NCBI RefSeq assembly: GCF_036711975.1
Contig: NC_091976.1
Coordinates: 20,956,001 to 21,020,000 of the forward strand
Direction of reading: 5' to 3'
Length of the DNA stretch: 64,000 bases
Source of the DNA: Onthophagus taurus
Taxonomy: Eukaryota > Arthropoda > Insecta > Coleoptera > Scarabaeidae
Part shown: positions 1-11,949 of the stretch, piece by piece
How the letters are laid out: each line of letters opens with the position of its first letter
Numbering within the stretch: the stretch's first letter is position 1
Position numbers and translations under genes: made by a program
Notes under the pieces: generated by a model
Seen by the model: the letters and a program-made list of their open reading frames with translations, nothing else
Told to the model about the DNA's origin: nothing
Database searches by the model: none

Positions 1-1259
1 AAGTTAACTTTTCATTACAATTTTCTAAGATTTGCCCTAACATTATGTTTCCTCAAGAGTCCTTTCTGCACACAGCATTAAAGTAGAACAATATTTCCAA
101 CAGTTGTTACAAACTTTATTATTTGTAATAAAAGAAAACAACTTTATACAGATTATACCAGGGGTATTCAATACTAAACGTTTTTTCTCGAACTAGTCCA
201 ACCACTAATTAGTTGTTTTTGTTATAAATGTTTATAACAAATTTAATTTGAATTGTTGGAGAAAAGAAATATAATAAAATAGACGAAATTTAAAGCTTCC
301 ATCGAAAAAAGAAATTTTTTTGCTTTAATTCATATACAAAGTTCGCCAAGTTATACAAAATTCCTGGAATTTATTTATTTAGAAATCCCACGTCTAAAAA
401 TAACTAACCATTTTTTTATTAAAAAAATACAACGCTTTATCTAAGCGACATCTATCGCGCGACGACGTCATCTCCAAAAACGTTTTACGTTTTCGCAAAC
501 GCAAAACAGACGTCTGTATAGCTACTACGTTTTCGTAGGAAAAACCGTTCGTAGTTAGTTGGAATATGGTTCGAGGCGTCGCCGCCACCGGCGCAGACGG
601 CAGCACCATCCAAAGCACCTGGTTTCCTAATGACGTCCAAAACACGACGTCTATTTTCAAGCCAAGACCACCAGAGAGCGTTTTTACCAAGGAAATCTAT
701 AACATCACTATTGTGTTTTAAAAAAGTGGGTTAATTTAAAATTTACTGATTCTATAAAATTAAAAAGTTGATTTCTTTGATATTATTTATAAAATTTGAA
801 GGTGTACGTGATTGTGAATTCGTATTAAAAAATCTTGTTTTCTAAAAACCCAAGGCTGCCGTAAACCGTTTATTACCACATTGTAACATGTTTTCTATTC
901 GGGGTTCGTTAAGCCGGTGCCAAATTCGCGATCGTTAACTCAGATAACCGCCAAAATAGTGACTTCTGGGAACTTTGTTTTAACCGGAGACAAGTTGTTT
1001 TAAGTAAAACTATGGTCTAGTCTTTTACGCAAGTTGATTTCTTAGAAAAATAAATTTAAAAAAACACGCGAATAAAAAGTGTTGCTACTAAAATTCTTTT
1101 TTGAACTTGTTTCAGATTTCTTATAAATAAAAACAAGAACACTACGAAGATAATATTTACTATTACCATTGACGTAAAACTACTCTTCTTCTACTTTCGA
1201 TTAGGAATGCATCCCTGTTTGTTAAGCCTTATGTTTAGAGTTTACTCCGCAGATGAGGA
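1..1259. other. AT-rich non-genic DNA with a CpG-rich block
   Basis: No gene is supported. Bases 430-720 are clearly richer in C, G and CpG than the flanks. They hold a 51-codon plus-strand ORF (566-721) and a 98-codon minus-strand ORF (394-690); neither matches a family I know and neither has convincing splice sites. The block could be a promoter or an untranslated exon of a gene lying mostly outside the window. Confidence 0.3.
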
Positions 1260-1545
1260 GAACCAGCTCAGTGCCCATCTCTTGAGCGGTCGAATATACA
1301 TACATGTATATTCTGGCCAATCTCCTCTCATCCATTCTTTCCACATGCTCCTTCCACCTTTTCTTTCTTATTTTTGTCCATTTTGCTACATTCTGTATGT
1401 TACATCTTTCTCTGATAGAGGTATTGGTCTGCCTATCTCGCAGTATCACATTCAACATAGATCTCAAGACTTTCATCTCCATCACCCTCATCCTCTGTTT
1501 AGTCTTCATTGTTTCTGCTGTCGTCTCGGTACCATATGTTAGTAC
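1260..1545 (-). pseudogene. Non-LTR retrotransposon relic, reverse transcriptase C-terminus
   Basis: On the minus strand the reading TYGTETTAET, then EMKVLRSMLNVILRDRQTNT, then WKEHVERMDERRLARI follows the order seen after the polymerase domain in many insect non-LTR ORF2 proteins (YGxE.W, K.LR, DR.RN, W..HVERM...RL). Frame is kept for about 95 codons, but the RT core is absent and the usual GRP..RW tail is lost, so this is a fragment rather than a gene. Related fragments with the same tail motifs occur at 19, 24 and 47 kb in this window. The clade (RTE, CR1 or Jockey) cannot be decided from this piece. Confidence 0.6.
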
Positions 1546-4500
1546 GACCCATATACCATGGCTTTATATATTTTCCTTTTTCCTTCTACATGCATGTATT
1601 TGTTCCATCATATAGTGTCCCTTAAACAGCCTGGCACTTGTGTAACTTGTGCTTGTGCTTGCTTACATAGATCTCGATAGCTTGCAATTTCTACACCTAC
1701 ATGTTTAACATGCATAACTTGTTCTATTATAGTCTTCAACTTGTAGTTTACAGCGTCTTGGTTCTTTGAATATTACCATACATTTTGTATTTCATATTGT
1801 ATTCCTTAGCTGCTGTATTCCTTAGTTGATTAACATCAAACTATGTTAATATTTTGAGTACCTATGAAGTAAAACTAATAATAATAATCATTCAACTTCT
1901 TTGTATTGTTGGAAATTAGTATTAGTAGTCAAATGAAAAGAAACCCAAGAAAAACGTTGGATTCTAAACGTTTTATAAAAAGATAAAAGTTCTGGAACGA
2001 TTTCTTTGTTTTTACCTTATTTGTTTCCTACGAGAAAATTTGGACACAACATTGTAAGAAGATTCTGTTACCTCCTATTCAGCTTCCAGATTCAATATAT
2101 TACGCTGGAAAAAAGCATGATTGTTTCGTAACTGGAAAAACCCAACAACGTTATTAATGGAACATTTCATGATATGATGTAGGATCTCGATGATTAATTA
2201 GTAGTGAAAATGGGAACTGTTTATATCTTGATATTATTATTGTCAGGACGCTTCGCAAGGTTTGCAGATTTTTCTGAAAAGTAATTTTTCAAAAAGCTAT
2301 TGATGTGGAAGATGAACACACGTGTCCAAGAGTAAGATTTTTTTGTCTTGAAAAATTCTTGACAATGTCAAAAAATTTCAATGTATCCACAATACTCTTT
2401 TTCTAACTCCATCAAAATTTACTCTGTAGGAAGAAAAGTCCATTGCGACAGAAAATGCTAAATCTGATTTAGGTTTGGCAATCAATCAAAAATGATTGTC
2501 CAACTTTTCGAGTTCAAAAGCTGCAAGTATCATAATTTGCTTTTCGACAACCTATTTACAAAAGAGGCAAATATAGTATCTTAATAGTTGTTTTCATTTC
2601 GGCGCCTGCTTTATATTATTGTATTTATATTTTAACAGAACGCCGTGACAAAATGCTAAACTTGCATTTGCGATTGGGAGTTGTTTAATAATTTCTTCGT
2701 AGTTATCAAAAAGCTTGATTAAACCATTCACACCGCAGTCTTATATCAAATCTTAGCAGACACAAAAAAAAAACAATTTTGATATAATTTGGGAACTCCA
2801 AATAACACTTAATGATGTCTGGAATAACGAACTGCTACTATTGCGCCAACGAGCACAACTCGTTTAAAACCATTTTTTATTTTGTGAATTTTTAACTGTC
2901 ATAAAACACCAGACATTAAGTTACATGGGATATGTTGTCAGAAACCTGATGAACCTCAATATGGTATTATTGACTACATATTTTGTAAACGGATTATTTC
3001 CAAAAGCATGTTTATTAAGATTTTTTACCAGACTCAATCATACTGTATGGTCTTAAAATATCATGTATATCTTGTTTATGGATAAACTTTATGCAAAAGC
3101 TAGGTATCAGTCAAAATATATTTTAATGAATATCTAAAACTCAGAATAACAATTTGTGTTGTGTCCAGTATTATGGGATGTTTTTAAAGTTCTGTGAAAT
3201 CCTTTTAAAAAATATTACTTTATGATATGATACTTTCTGATACTTTATTAGAAAATTCAATCAATCCTTAGTCATGAGTTATTTGATCTTTAATATTTAA
3301 AAACGTAAAAATTAACGAACTAAAAGAATAAGTTAATAAGAGATATAAACCAAAGTGTAACATAAATGTTGTGGTTTATAGATGATAATAACATCAATGA
3401 GTTGCAAAGTTTTGGTCAACATAGGTATTATGAAATATAGGTGATAAAAAACGAAGAAACTACTTTTGAGGACACCTAATCTTTGAAGATACTAAACATA
3501 ATGTGGAGGCCAAATTGTTGAGCGGTACTTTAAAGTGCTTATTATGAATGTCTTGCATTGAAGAAACTCATTACATTAATTCACCTCAAAAATGTAATGA
3601 AAAGGATACGATTAGATTTCTTTGTGAAAAAGGTACCACACTTAGTATAATTTAGCAAAAACATAGCTCAACCCAATATTTTATCTTCTCTAATAATGGT
3701 AAATGATCAACTATGTTGAAGACTAACTTTCAAAAATTAATGTGATCATGGTAGAAACAGATACCTGAACCAGCCAAGTCGAGTGCAACTGCCTCGTCTA
3801 GAAGGATTAAAGGTGGAAGGAAAAACTTTGAGTACCCCATTGACTGGAGAACCAGAAAACGAGCATATCTCCCATACATGGATTCCGTACAGTAGTTCTT
3901 ACCCCCGAGGATATAGCAGTAAATTCTACGCCTCTAAATAATAAAGTTGTTAATATTGATAACAAACCCAACGTAACATACCAGCGATACTGGAGAAAGA
4001 TCACGAAAACGAATATCTCGAAATGACCAAAATACTAATAATATCTTAAGAGAAAGCCTAATTAGTAAGGATTTAAACGTGGTATGTCTTGTACCATTCC
4101 AATATCTTGAAATTTTTTAATCAAGTTACACGTTTTAGTTCAATATAAAAAAAATACGGTAGATATCACTGGCTTAGATAGCTACTGGGAAAATGAAGAT
4201 ATATCAATGTGTAATATCTTAGAAGAAAGCTTAACTAGTAAAGAATCCAACACAACATGATATGCACATAATACATGCACATATTGAAATCATTCAAACT
4301 AGGCTTACAGTCTACCATCGATGGATTTTCTGACAAATTGAGATATTTGCTTAAGTGACACATTACTACAAAGCTTAAATAATAAACATTTTGGGATTTG
4401 GGTGGTTCATTTTCTAAATCGAAAAAAATATTTATAAATTAAAAAGACTTTTTAGCTAGTAATGTAGGTTTCGTCAAAACATAATTTCACTTTTTCCAAT

Positions 4501-6340
4501 TTTCGAATTGACGCAAGATGATCATTCAACACTTCTTAATCACCAAAAAAAATCAAAATAATTAAACGTTGTCTTTGATGTTAATCTATTTCGTTCAGCA
4601 ATCTTTAAACGTTGTTAAGTCGTAAAAACATTGTTTGAATTTCAATCTAAAATTGTTGTGGTTTCCGAAATAAACCAACATATTAAATTTCAAAAAGAAA
4701 TGATTCAAGATTATTTATTCGTTAGTATAATATTTTAGTGCAAATTAATTTTGGCACTTAATAAAGAATAATTGATCACTTTTTAACACTTGTATACGAT
4801 TAAGTGGACTAATTTACAACTTTAAATGAAACCTCGTCAAAACGACTAATCATTTTTCAGCGCGAACTTTGTATCTAAACTGACAGGTTCTAGGTCTGGG
4901 AAAATTCGTTGGCACAAATTGTAAAGAATTTTTAAGTTTTCTCAGAGGTGCAACACTTCCAAGAAATTACAAATCCATATTTTATATTAATATACATGCA
5001 TTTTTAAAAATAGAAAATATTTAAAAAACCCGACAATTTTTAAATAAATTAAACCTAAAAGTGTTAATATAAGCTAATTTATCAAGGCATTTAATAATAA
5101 AGCTTTTCAGATATAGTAATAAATCTTATTATTTTCTGATTTAACCCAACTATTGTATATACAAACAAAAGCGATTAATAATAAACCATTTTAAGAGATG
5201 CTAACTCATCCTTCTCAACCTGATGATACTTCTCTGGAAATCCAAACGATATTTATAACCACTTCTACGAACAAACTTGCGTTCTTCGTGTTGCAATACA
5301 ACAAGGAGGTGTTACTGACCTGTACAAATTTAGTTTTGTACAAAGAAATCTTTAAATAATACAATTTTTATGACCTCGTTTTGATATCAATTTTCATGGA
5401 AAAAAAAGGAAAACAAAGAAAAGCTTGTGTAATGGATCCTTGAAAATTATTTAAGAAATGAAAAGAAATGTGAAAATTAGTTGAAAATAGCTTATTAATC
5501 ACCCAAAATACGAAAAACTAGACGAAACAGACAAGATGCGTCTAGATATTTTCCGAAAATTACTTACCGACTGACGTTTTCTAAAAATAAACTAGGTTTA
5601 TTAAAAGATGGTAAAACCATTAGACACGGTCTCTATTCGTCATCGTTATTATTTTTGGAATCAAGATCTAACAAATGATTCAAATGAAAAAAATTTAAAC
5701 AATCTTTTTTATTTTAATTTTTGATCATTAATAATTGTTATTTAAAAGTTTTATTTGGATGCGGTAACCGTGAAGTTTCGGGTTAAAATTAAATCGTAAC
5801 AAACGTGATTTCGTGGGTGACAAAGAGAGCCAGAAAACTATACTAGAACGGAACGTATATGTTATAAGAAACGTTGCCAAAACGAGAGAATGCCAACGAG
5901 AGAGTTGGTGTGCATCTCTCTATAGTACGGAAAAAGTCAGGTGTCCTTTTGGCACTCAATTGAAACGAATCCCACAAACGTCATTAAACCCCAACACTTT
6001 TTTGATCATAAAAACTAAAAACGTTAATTACAATTTTTAATTTTAAAACTTTTTTAAAACAAATATATAATTTGTTATTGATGTAAATAACACATATATC
6101 GTCGGTATATTTGTTATTGGTAGTATCAGATTAAAATTACATTTCTTAGTTACTTTCATTCATATCCTATTTTACAATTTCCAGGGCAAAATAACACAAC
6201 AAATCAATAACTGCAATTCTTCCAGTAATAGGGCATTGGATTGTTCTCCCAGATCTGGTTTTTGGATCAATTGAGAAGATTATCAGAAAAATTCTAATCC
6301 AAGAGAAGGCTAAGCTTGCACAAGTAACTTCGTCCAAAAT
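1546..6340. other. Repeat-poor AT-rich stretch without recognised genes
   Basis: No ORF longer than about 75 codons and no splice-supported exon was found on either strand. The short ORFs at 3807-4004 (-), 5813-6040 (+) and 6167-6352 (-) have no recognisable motif and are probably chance frames. The last ends in the 57-bp inverted repeat described next. Confidence 0.4.
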
Positions 6341-6478
6341 ATACAAAATCACAAGTAAAATGAAAGTAAAACTGTAAAAACTTTACAATAAAATAAATAA
6401 TTTATAAAAAGTTTTAATTTGTTTATTTTATTGTAAAGTTTTTACAGTTTTACTTTCATTTTACTTGTGATTTTGTAT
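6341..6478. repeat. Perfect 57-bp inverted repeat (hairpin)
   Basis: Bases 6341-6397 and 6422-6478 are exact reverse complements over 57 bases, separated by a 24-base AT-rich spacer. The arms begin with ATACAAAATCACAAG. Flanks beyond the arms do not match. Perfect identity over this length points to a recent inversion or fold-back event, or a mobile-element end in two orientations. The right arm leads towards the Penelope-like tail at 6597. Confidence 0.9.
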
Positions 6479-6596
6479 GTCCCTACGCTGTGACCTTTTT
6501 TACGACTGTAAGCTAAAGATTTTCTGATATTTTTAAGAAATACATATATTTCATCATAATGTTCTTCTTCTGTGATCTGATGCTTTGTAGATTTGG

Positions 6597-6643
6597 CTGA
6601 TGATGACATGTGAACATGTCGAAACCGGTACCATGTAAATAAA
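6597..6643 (+). mobile_element. Retroelement 3' tail with hammerhead-like hairpin, probably Penelope-like
   Basis: CTGATGA (6597-6603) is followed by a 6-bp hairpin GACATG-TGAA-CATGTC (6605-6620), then GAAACC, a GGTACC palindrome (6627-6632) and AATAAA (6638-6643). The order CTGANGA, hairpin, GAAAC resembles the hammerhead core carried by Penelope-like elements, and similar tails end many arthropod retroelement copies. There is one extra T between CTGATGA and the stem, and no clear helix I or III partner, so cleavage activity is doubtful. The RT/GIY-YIG body of such an element was not found next to it. Confidence 0.4.
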
Positions 6644-6659
6644 ATATAATAAATATATT

Positions 6660-8329
6660 ATTTAGAGAAGAAGAGGCCTTTTTAGTCTTTATTATTATAT
6701 AGCATGAATTTTATTCATTATGCCTAACACACTGCTTATAAAACATCAAACTGATACCAATTAAATCTATCAACAGGCTATTTTATGCTCTTTTAAGCGA
6801 TTCTGTGCAATCTAGCAAAGCTTAGTTTGAGCTTCTCATGTAGGTATGTTTCACTAGAAGCCTGGCCATTAGAAATAGCGATTATGAGTATTTAAATTTC
6901 CATAGCGCCGTTATATCTGATACATGCTATCACCACCATTCCACGTCCGAAACTACAAATTCGGTTAAATTTATTCTTAATAATCCGATGGATATTATCC
7001 AGAAATAAAAGATCATGATTTAAATCTTTCCCTTGCTTGGATTGGTGCATTTTATATCGTAATTAATACAATACAAGATATTGTGATAATATCTTGTTAG
7101 AGCTGCACATGACATGATGGTTGAATCAACCAACAGTATACTACTTGGTTGACAAACTCAATACAGAGCTGATCAACATTTATTGTTAGCTGCAACAATC
7201 CAAGTTTTTAACATTACGCAGTTGCCATAGATACTAAAATGAAAATATTGTACGATATTATTAAAATATCATATCCGTAGGTGATTAAAGAGTAAGTGTT
7301 AACGTTTTTAATATTAACAATATACATGAATTGGAAATATTTAATTTCATTCAAAGGTTTTAAAGAATCTCATCAGCCAAAACACTTCTTTAAAATCTCA
7401 AGCAGTTTAGACAATAAAGAATATTTTATAGCATATCGAATATTCACCACGTGATACAACTTTATCGAAATATCGAAACACGTCTTTAAAAATGCGGAAG
7501 ATACAGTTACATCAAAGTATCATCTTTTAGTTTTATATTTCTCTGATATCTTGGTATTATTTATGCTAATAAAATAATAAATTTAAAAATATTATCTTTT
7601 AAAAGATAAACTGAGAAAAAAACATTAAAACGGACAATTGAAAAGGTGTGGGTGGTTAAAAGGAAACTTTCCCGTTTCATGTATTGGGTTTAGTTCTTTT
7701 TAGTTTTTTTTTGCTTTTAATTTGAAAATGGACTACAAACGGTTTAGGAAGCTTACATTTACACGGACCGTTGCTTTTATATCTCTCACGTACTTATTTC
7801 GATCGGGTTAACTGTGCCAAGAAACAAAGTTTTTATTATTATTTTATTATTTTTGTGGTTACTAAGATTATCCTTAAAAAAATAATAAAAAATAACACAT
7901 TACAAAATACAATCAATTTTTTTAACAAATTAGAACATTATTATCTGAAAAAGCTGCATCTCCTTGGAGATAACATCTCAATACACGACCACTTGTAACT
8001 TTTCGAGGTGTAAGTGTTCGTTTAGAAATGTTTATTTAGACAATATACACCAGTATCGTTTAAATCGATTTTGAGTCTTTTATAAAGTACTCGGATTAAA
8101 ATTTAAAATTCAATTTATTAATCAAAAATATGTATCTTAGAATTTAATTGCTAATCTGTAATTTCCTAAATTGGCTTTTACATAAAAAATTGATACTTGT
8201 CTCTATAAACCCTTCAAATTTCATAACAATGTTCTAAGACATTAATTTTTAATGATTTATTTAGTTATCACATTAAACACCATGTGATTACCGACTATGT
8301 GTCATAGACTTAGATTATGCGAAAGATCA
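6660..8329. other. AT-rich DNA without recognised features
   Basis: No gene, tandem array or transposon end could be supported. The ORF at 7771-7998 is short and asparagine/lysine/isoleucine rich, as expected from AT-rich noncoding DNA. Confidence 0.4.
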
Positions 8330-10580
8330 AAAACGAGATTCGATGTTGAGAGATATAAGTGATGATATTCCAGAAAAAATGTGGATAATATGAATAAATG
8401 ATAAAGAAAACGTTGAGGAATTTCAAGATAGTGTTAAAAGATGTGAGGTACTATGTTAAGATGCGATATTAAAAGATGTCATAGACAATATTGTGGAAAA
8501 CCAGAGACGATACTACGAGATATCAGAGATGTTGTTGAGAGATTTCAAGAAAGATGTCCCAAAATAGAGATGATATTGTGGGATATCAAGAACGATATTG
8601 ATAGTTAAAGAAATTAAGATAAGCAAGATGTTGAGGTAAACAGTAACAATATTAAAAGATAATCGAGACGATCCCCTTTGACTATATTATATCTAAACCA
8701 ATATTGACAGATGACAGAGAAGATGTAGAAGGGATACCATGATAACATTGGGGCATAATAGGAGTTATCGTTGAGAAATATCAGACATGATGTTAAGAAA
8801 TATCAAGATCGATCTTTCAAGATATCAAAGATGATGTTGATAGATGAACAGCAAGATGTAGACGAGAGAAGACTATGGATAATTAGATACATCAAGAAGA
8901 ATATTAACACGTGACAGAAAAAATGTTGTCAATGAAGACATTGAGGATAAATAGGAATGAGGTGAGGATAGTATTAAAGATGTTAAAAACATTCGATGAT
9001 GTTAGGGCCGATGTTGAGATGTGCCGGGGACGATAATTAGAGATATCCATGATGATGGAGTAGATGTTGGGCGAGGTTGGGATAAAATTAAGAGATTAAG
9101 AGAAGAATGATGCTTAGTAGTATTAAGATATGTAAATGATTATTTTTGATGCTATGACTAATCTTGCCAGATATCTAGATGAAAACAACAACGACTACGT
9201 TAAAAGATAACACGGATGATGTTGAGTGATATCAAAAATGTAATTATACCAATGAGAATATAGATAGATAATGAGCAACATGCTGAAAGTGATTTGAATA
9301 ATCTTGGATAATGTTAGGAATTATTTTCTGAGATGACAGAAAGAGAATTAAGAATTGTCATAAGGAATAATAACAGAAGAATGAGATATATTAAGAATCT
9401 AATGATAAAGAAGAATAATATAGATAGATAATGAGCAACATGTAGAGGTTGATCAGAATAATCTTGGATAATGTTAAGGATTATCTAGTGAGATGATATA
9501 AACTGAGTTAAGAGATGTCATAGAGAATGTTAAGAAAGTCCGAAAGGATATAAGGAACGATATTGAGAGATGTGCTTGACCAATGTATAGCGATATCAAG
9601 GACTATGTTGATAGGCTATGAAAAAGATGTTAAGGGAGAGTATTGAGATATTTCAAAGGAATTTTAATAGTATAAATGATTTTCAGAAAGGCCTGAGACG
9701 ATATTTGAAAATAACAAGGACGATGTTAAAATATAACACGAATGATGTTGAGATATATTAAGAATCTAATGATATCGAAGAATAATATAGATAGATAATG
9801 AGCAACATGTAGAGGTTGATCAGAATAATCTTGGATAATGTTAAGGATTATCTTGTGAGATGATATAAACTGAGTTAAGAGATGTCATAGAGAATGTTAA
9901 GAAAGTCCGAAAGGATATAAGGAACGATATTGAGAGATGTGCTTGATCAATGTGTAGCGATATCAAGGACTATGTTGATAGACTATGAAAAAGATGTTAA
10001 GGGAGAGTATTGAGATATTTCAAAGGAATTTTAATAGTATAAATGATTTTCAGAAAGGCCTGAGACGATATTTGAGAATAACAAGGACAATGTTAAAAGA
10101 TAACACGGATTATTTTGAGAGATATCAAGAATCTAATGATACCAAGAAGAATATAGATAGATAATGAGCTACATGCTGAGAGTGATAAGAATAATCTTGG
10201 AAAATGTTAGGAATTATCTTCTTAGATGTCAGAAACAGAATTAAGAGACGTTATAAAGAATGTTGAGAAAGGCAAGATATAAGGACTTGATATAATATAT
10301 CAAGAATCTAACGATAATGAAGAATAATATAGATAGATAATGAGCAATACGTTGAGAATGATCAGAATAATCTCGGATAATGTTAGGGATTATCTTGTGA
10401 GATGATAGAAAGAGAATTAAGAGATGTCATAGGAGATGTTGAGAAAGACCGAAAGGATATAAAGAACGGTATTGACGGATGTGCCTGTTCAATGTATAGC
10501 GATATCAACAACTATGTTGATAGGCGATGAGGAAGATGTTAAGATAGACTATTGAGATATTTCAAAGGCAATTCGAAGTG
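8330..10580 (+). repeat. Degenerate GA-rich minisatellite with about 367-bp higher-order copies
   Basis: The region is built from diverged short units of about 20-30 bp around GATATCAAGA, ACGATGTTGAGAGAT and GATGTTAAG on the plus strand. A longer segment is repeated inside it. The marker TAGATAGATAATGAG occurs at 9261, 9421, 9788, 10154 and 10330, giving spacings of 160, 367, 366 and 176 bp. The copies starting at 9421 and 9788 are nearly identical over the whole unit, so the higher-order duplication is young compared with the short units. No open frame spans it. A reverse-complement relative lies at 58.81-59.47 kb. Confidence 0.8.
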
Positions 10581-11949
10581 GAGGCTAACTTATTCACAAA
10601 AATGGCGCCAACAATCTACATATATAAAATATGGTAAATTGTTAACGCTTAATCTCAAAAAAACCAAAATATTTAAACTTTTTTATACATTTTCATTAAA
10701 TTATCCTGTAGTAGGTGTAAATGATTTATAACCGATTTAAACACATTTAAGTTTTATATCCCCCTTATTTTTTTCTAGTAGCTTTTAATTTAATCACACA
10801 ACACAAAACAGTCAATAATATTTAGATAATATTTAAATAATATTTATTTCTATTCGGCAATAAATTATAACTTGAGTAAGATGTAAATCAAACCGAACAT
10901 TAAATCTATAGAATGAATTGTTTGAAATTAGGGAGACTAAAAATTTTAACGGGTTCACATTGTTATTGGGAAATTGTAGGAAATCATCGAAACGTCTTAG
11001 ATGTTTATTTATACAGTTAAAACATGTTTTCGTTGGGATTTTCAATATGCATGGAATACAAGCATCCATTTCGATTATAAAACAATGTGTGGAAAACTAT
11101 TAAACACATCAAAGACGTTTTGAAATCTAAAATTAAGTAGATAAATTTATAAGTACTTGATGATTTGATAATTATAAATAACAAATTTTGATTTTTTTTA
11201 AATAAATTTTTTAAAATAAATTTTTTTAAATGAATTTAGCAGATTATTAATTAAACCTACTAATAACCGTAGCCATAACATAAACGAACGATATACCTAA
11301 ACGTTTATATTCTGGTTTGTTAATAAATACAAAGTTGAAAAATTAATTTGTTTACACCACCGAAAGTGATAAAATCGCTTTCGCGCAGTTTTTTTTCAAG
11401 GAAGAATCTTTTGAGGATTTTTAAAAAGGATGTGGGTGATTTTTCAGATACTAAACACGTAGAAACGGGGCGTGGGGCCCCCGAACTTGATTATTATTAT
11501 TTCCCTGTGGTTGGCGTTTAGAGGGGCCCTCCTAAATAAAAAAATATATTGCTCATAAAGTTTTTTTAAAACTGGGCGAAAGCAAAAATTTACTCGCTAC
11601 AGGTATAATGTATACTTTTAAAAATAACTTTTGATCGCCTCTGTTAGACACTGAAAAAAATTTAAATCTTGTTTTAGTTAAGAAAAATGATATAAATTGT
11701 TGAAATTAGAGAAAACAGTTTCCGCTCCAATGGCATTTGAAGCATGCACTGGTAAAAATAAATCAGAAAAACTGGTACGACGTCCAAAGAATTCGATGTT
11801 TGAAAATTTCGGCTTGATTGCACGTCCGCGAAAACGGCCCACCTTCCATTTTGACCGAAATATTAATAACCGTGAGTTTATACGGGAACATCAAAAGGGG
11901 ATCAGATCAAACGGAAGGTTTCCCCTTCAATAAACGAATATTAAATTTT
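10581..11949. other. Spacer between two tandem arrays
   Basis: AT-rich DNA with short overlapping ORFs on both strands (10833-11103; 11697-12018) that show no known motif. A small GC-rich patch at 11465-11535 contains GGGGCCC-type runs. No exon or transposon end is supported. Confidence 0.35.

Noticed and set aside
6597-6643. Functional hammerhead ribozyme
   Set aside because: An extra base precedes helix II and helices I and III cannot be completed with a UH cleavage site in the adjoining sequence, so only a hammerhead-like motif is claimed.
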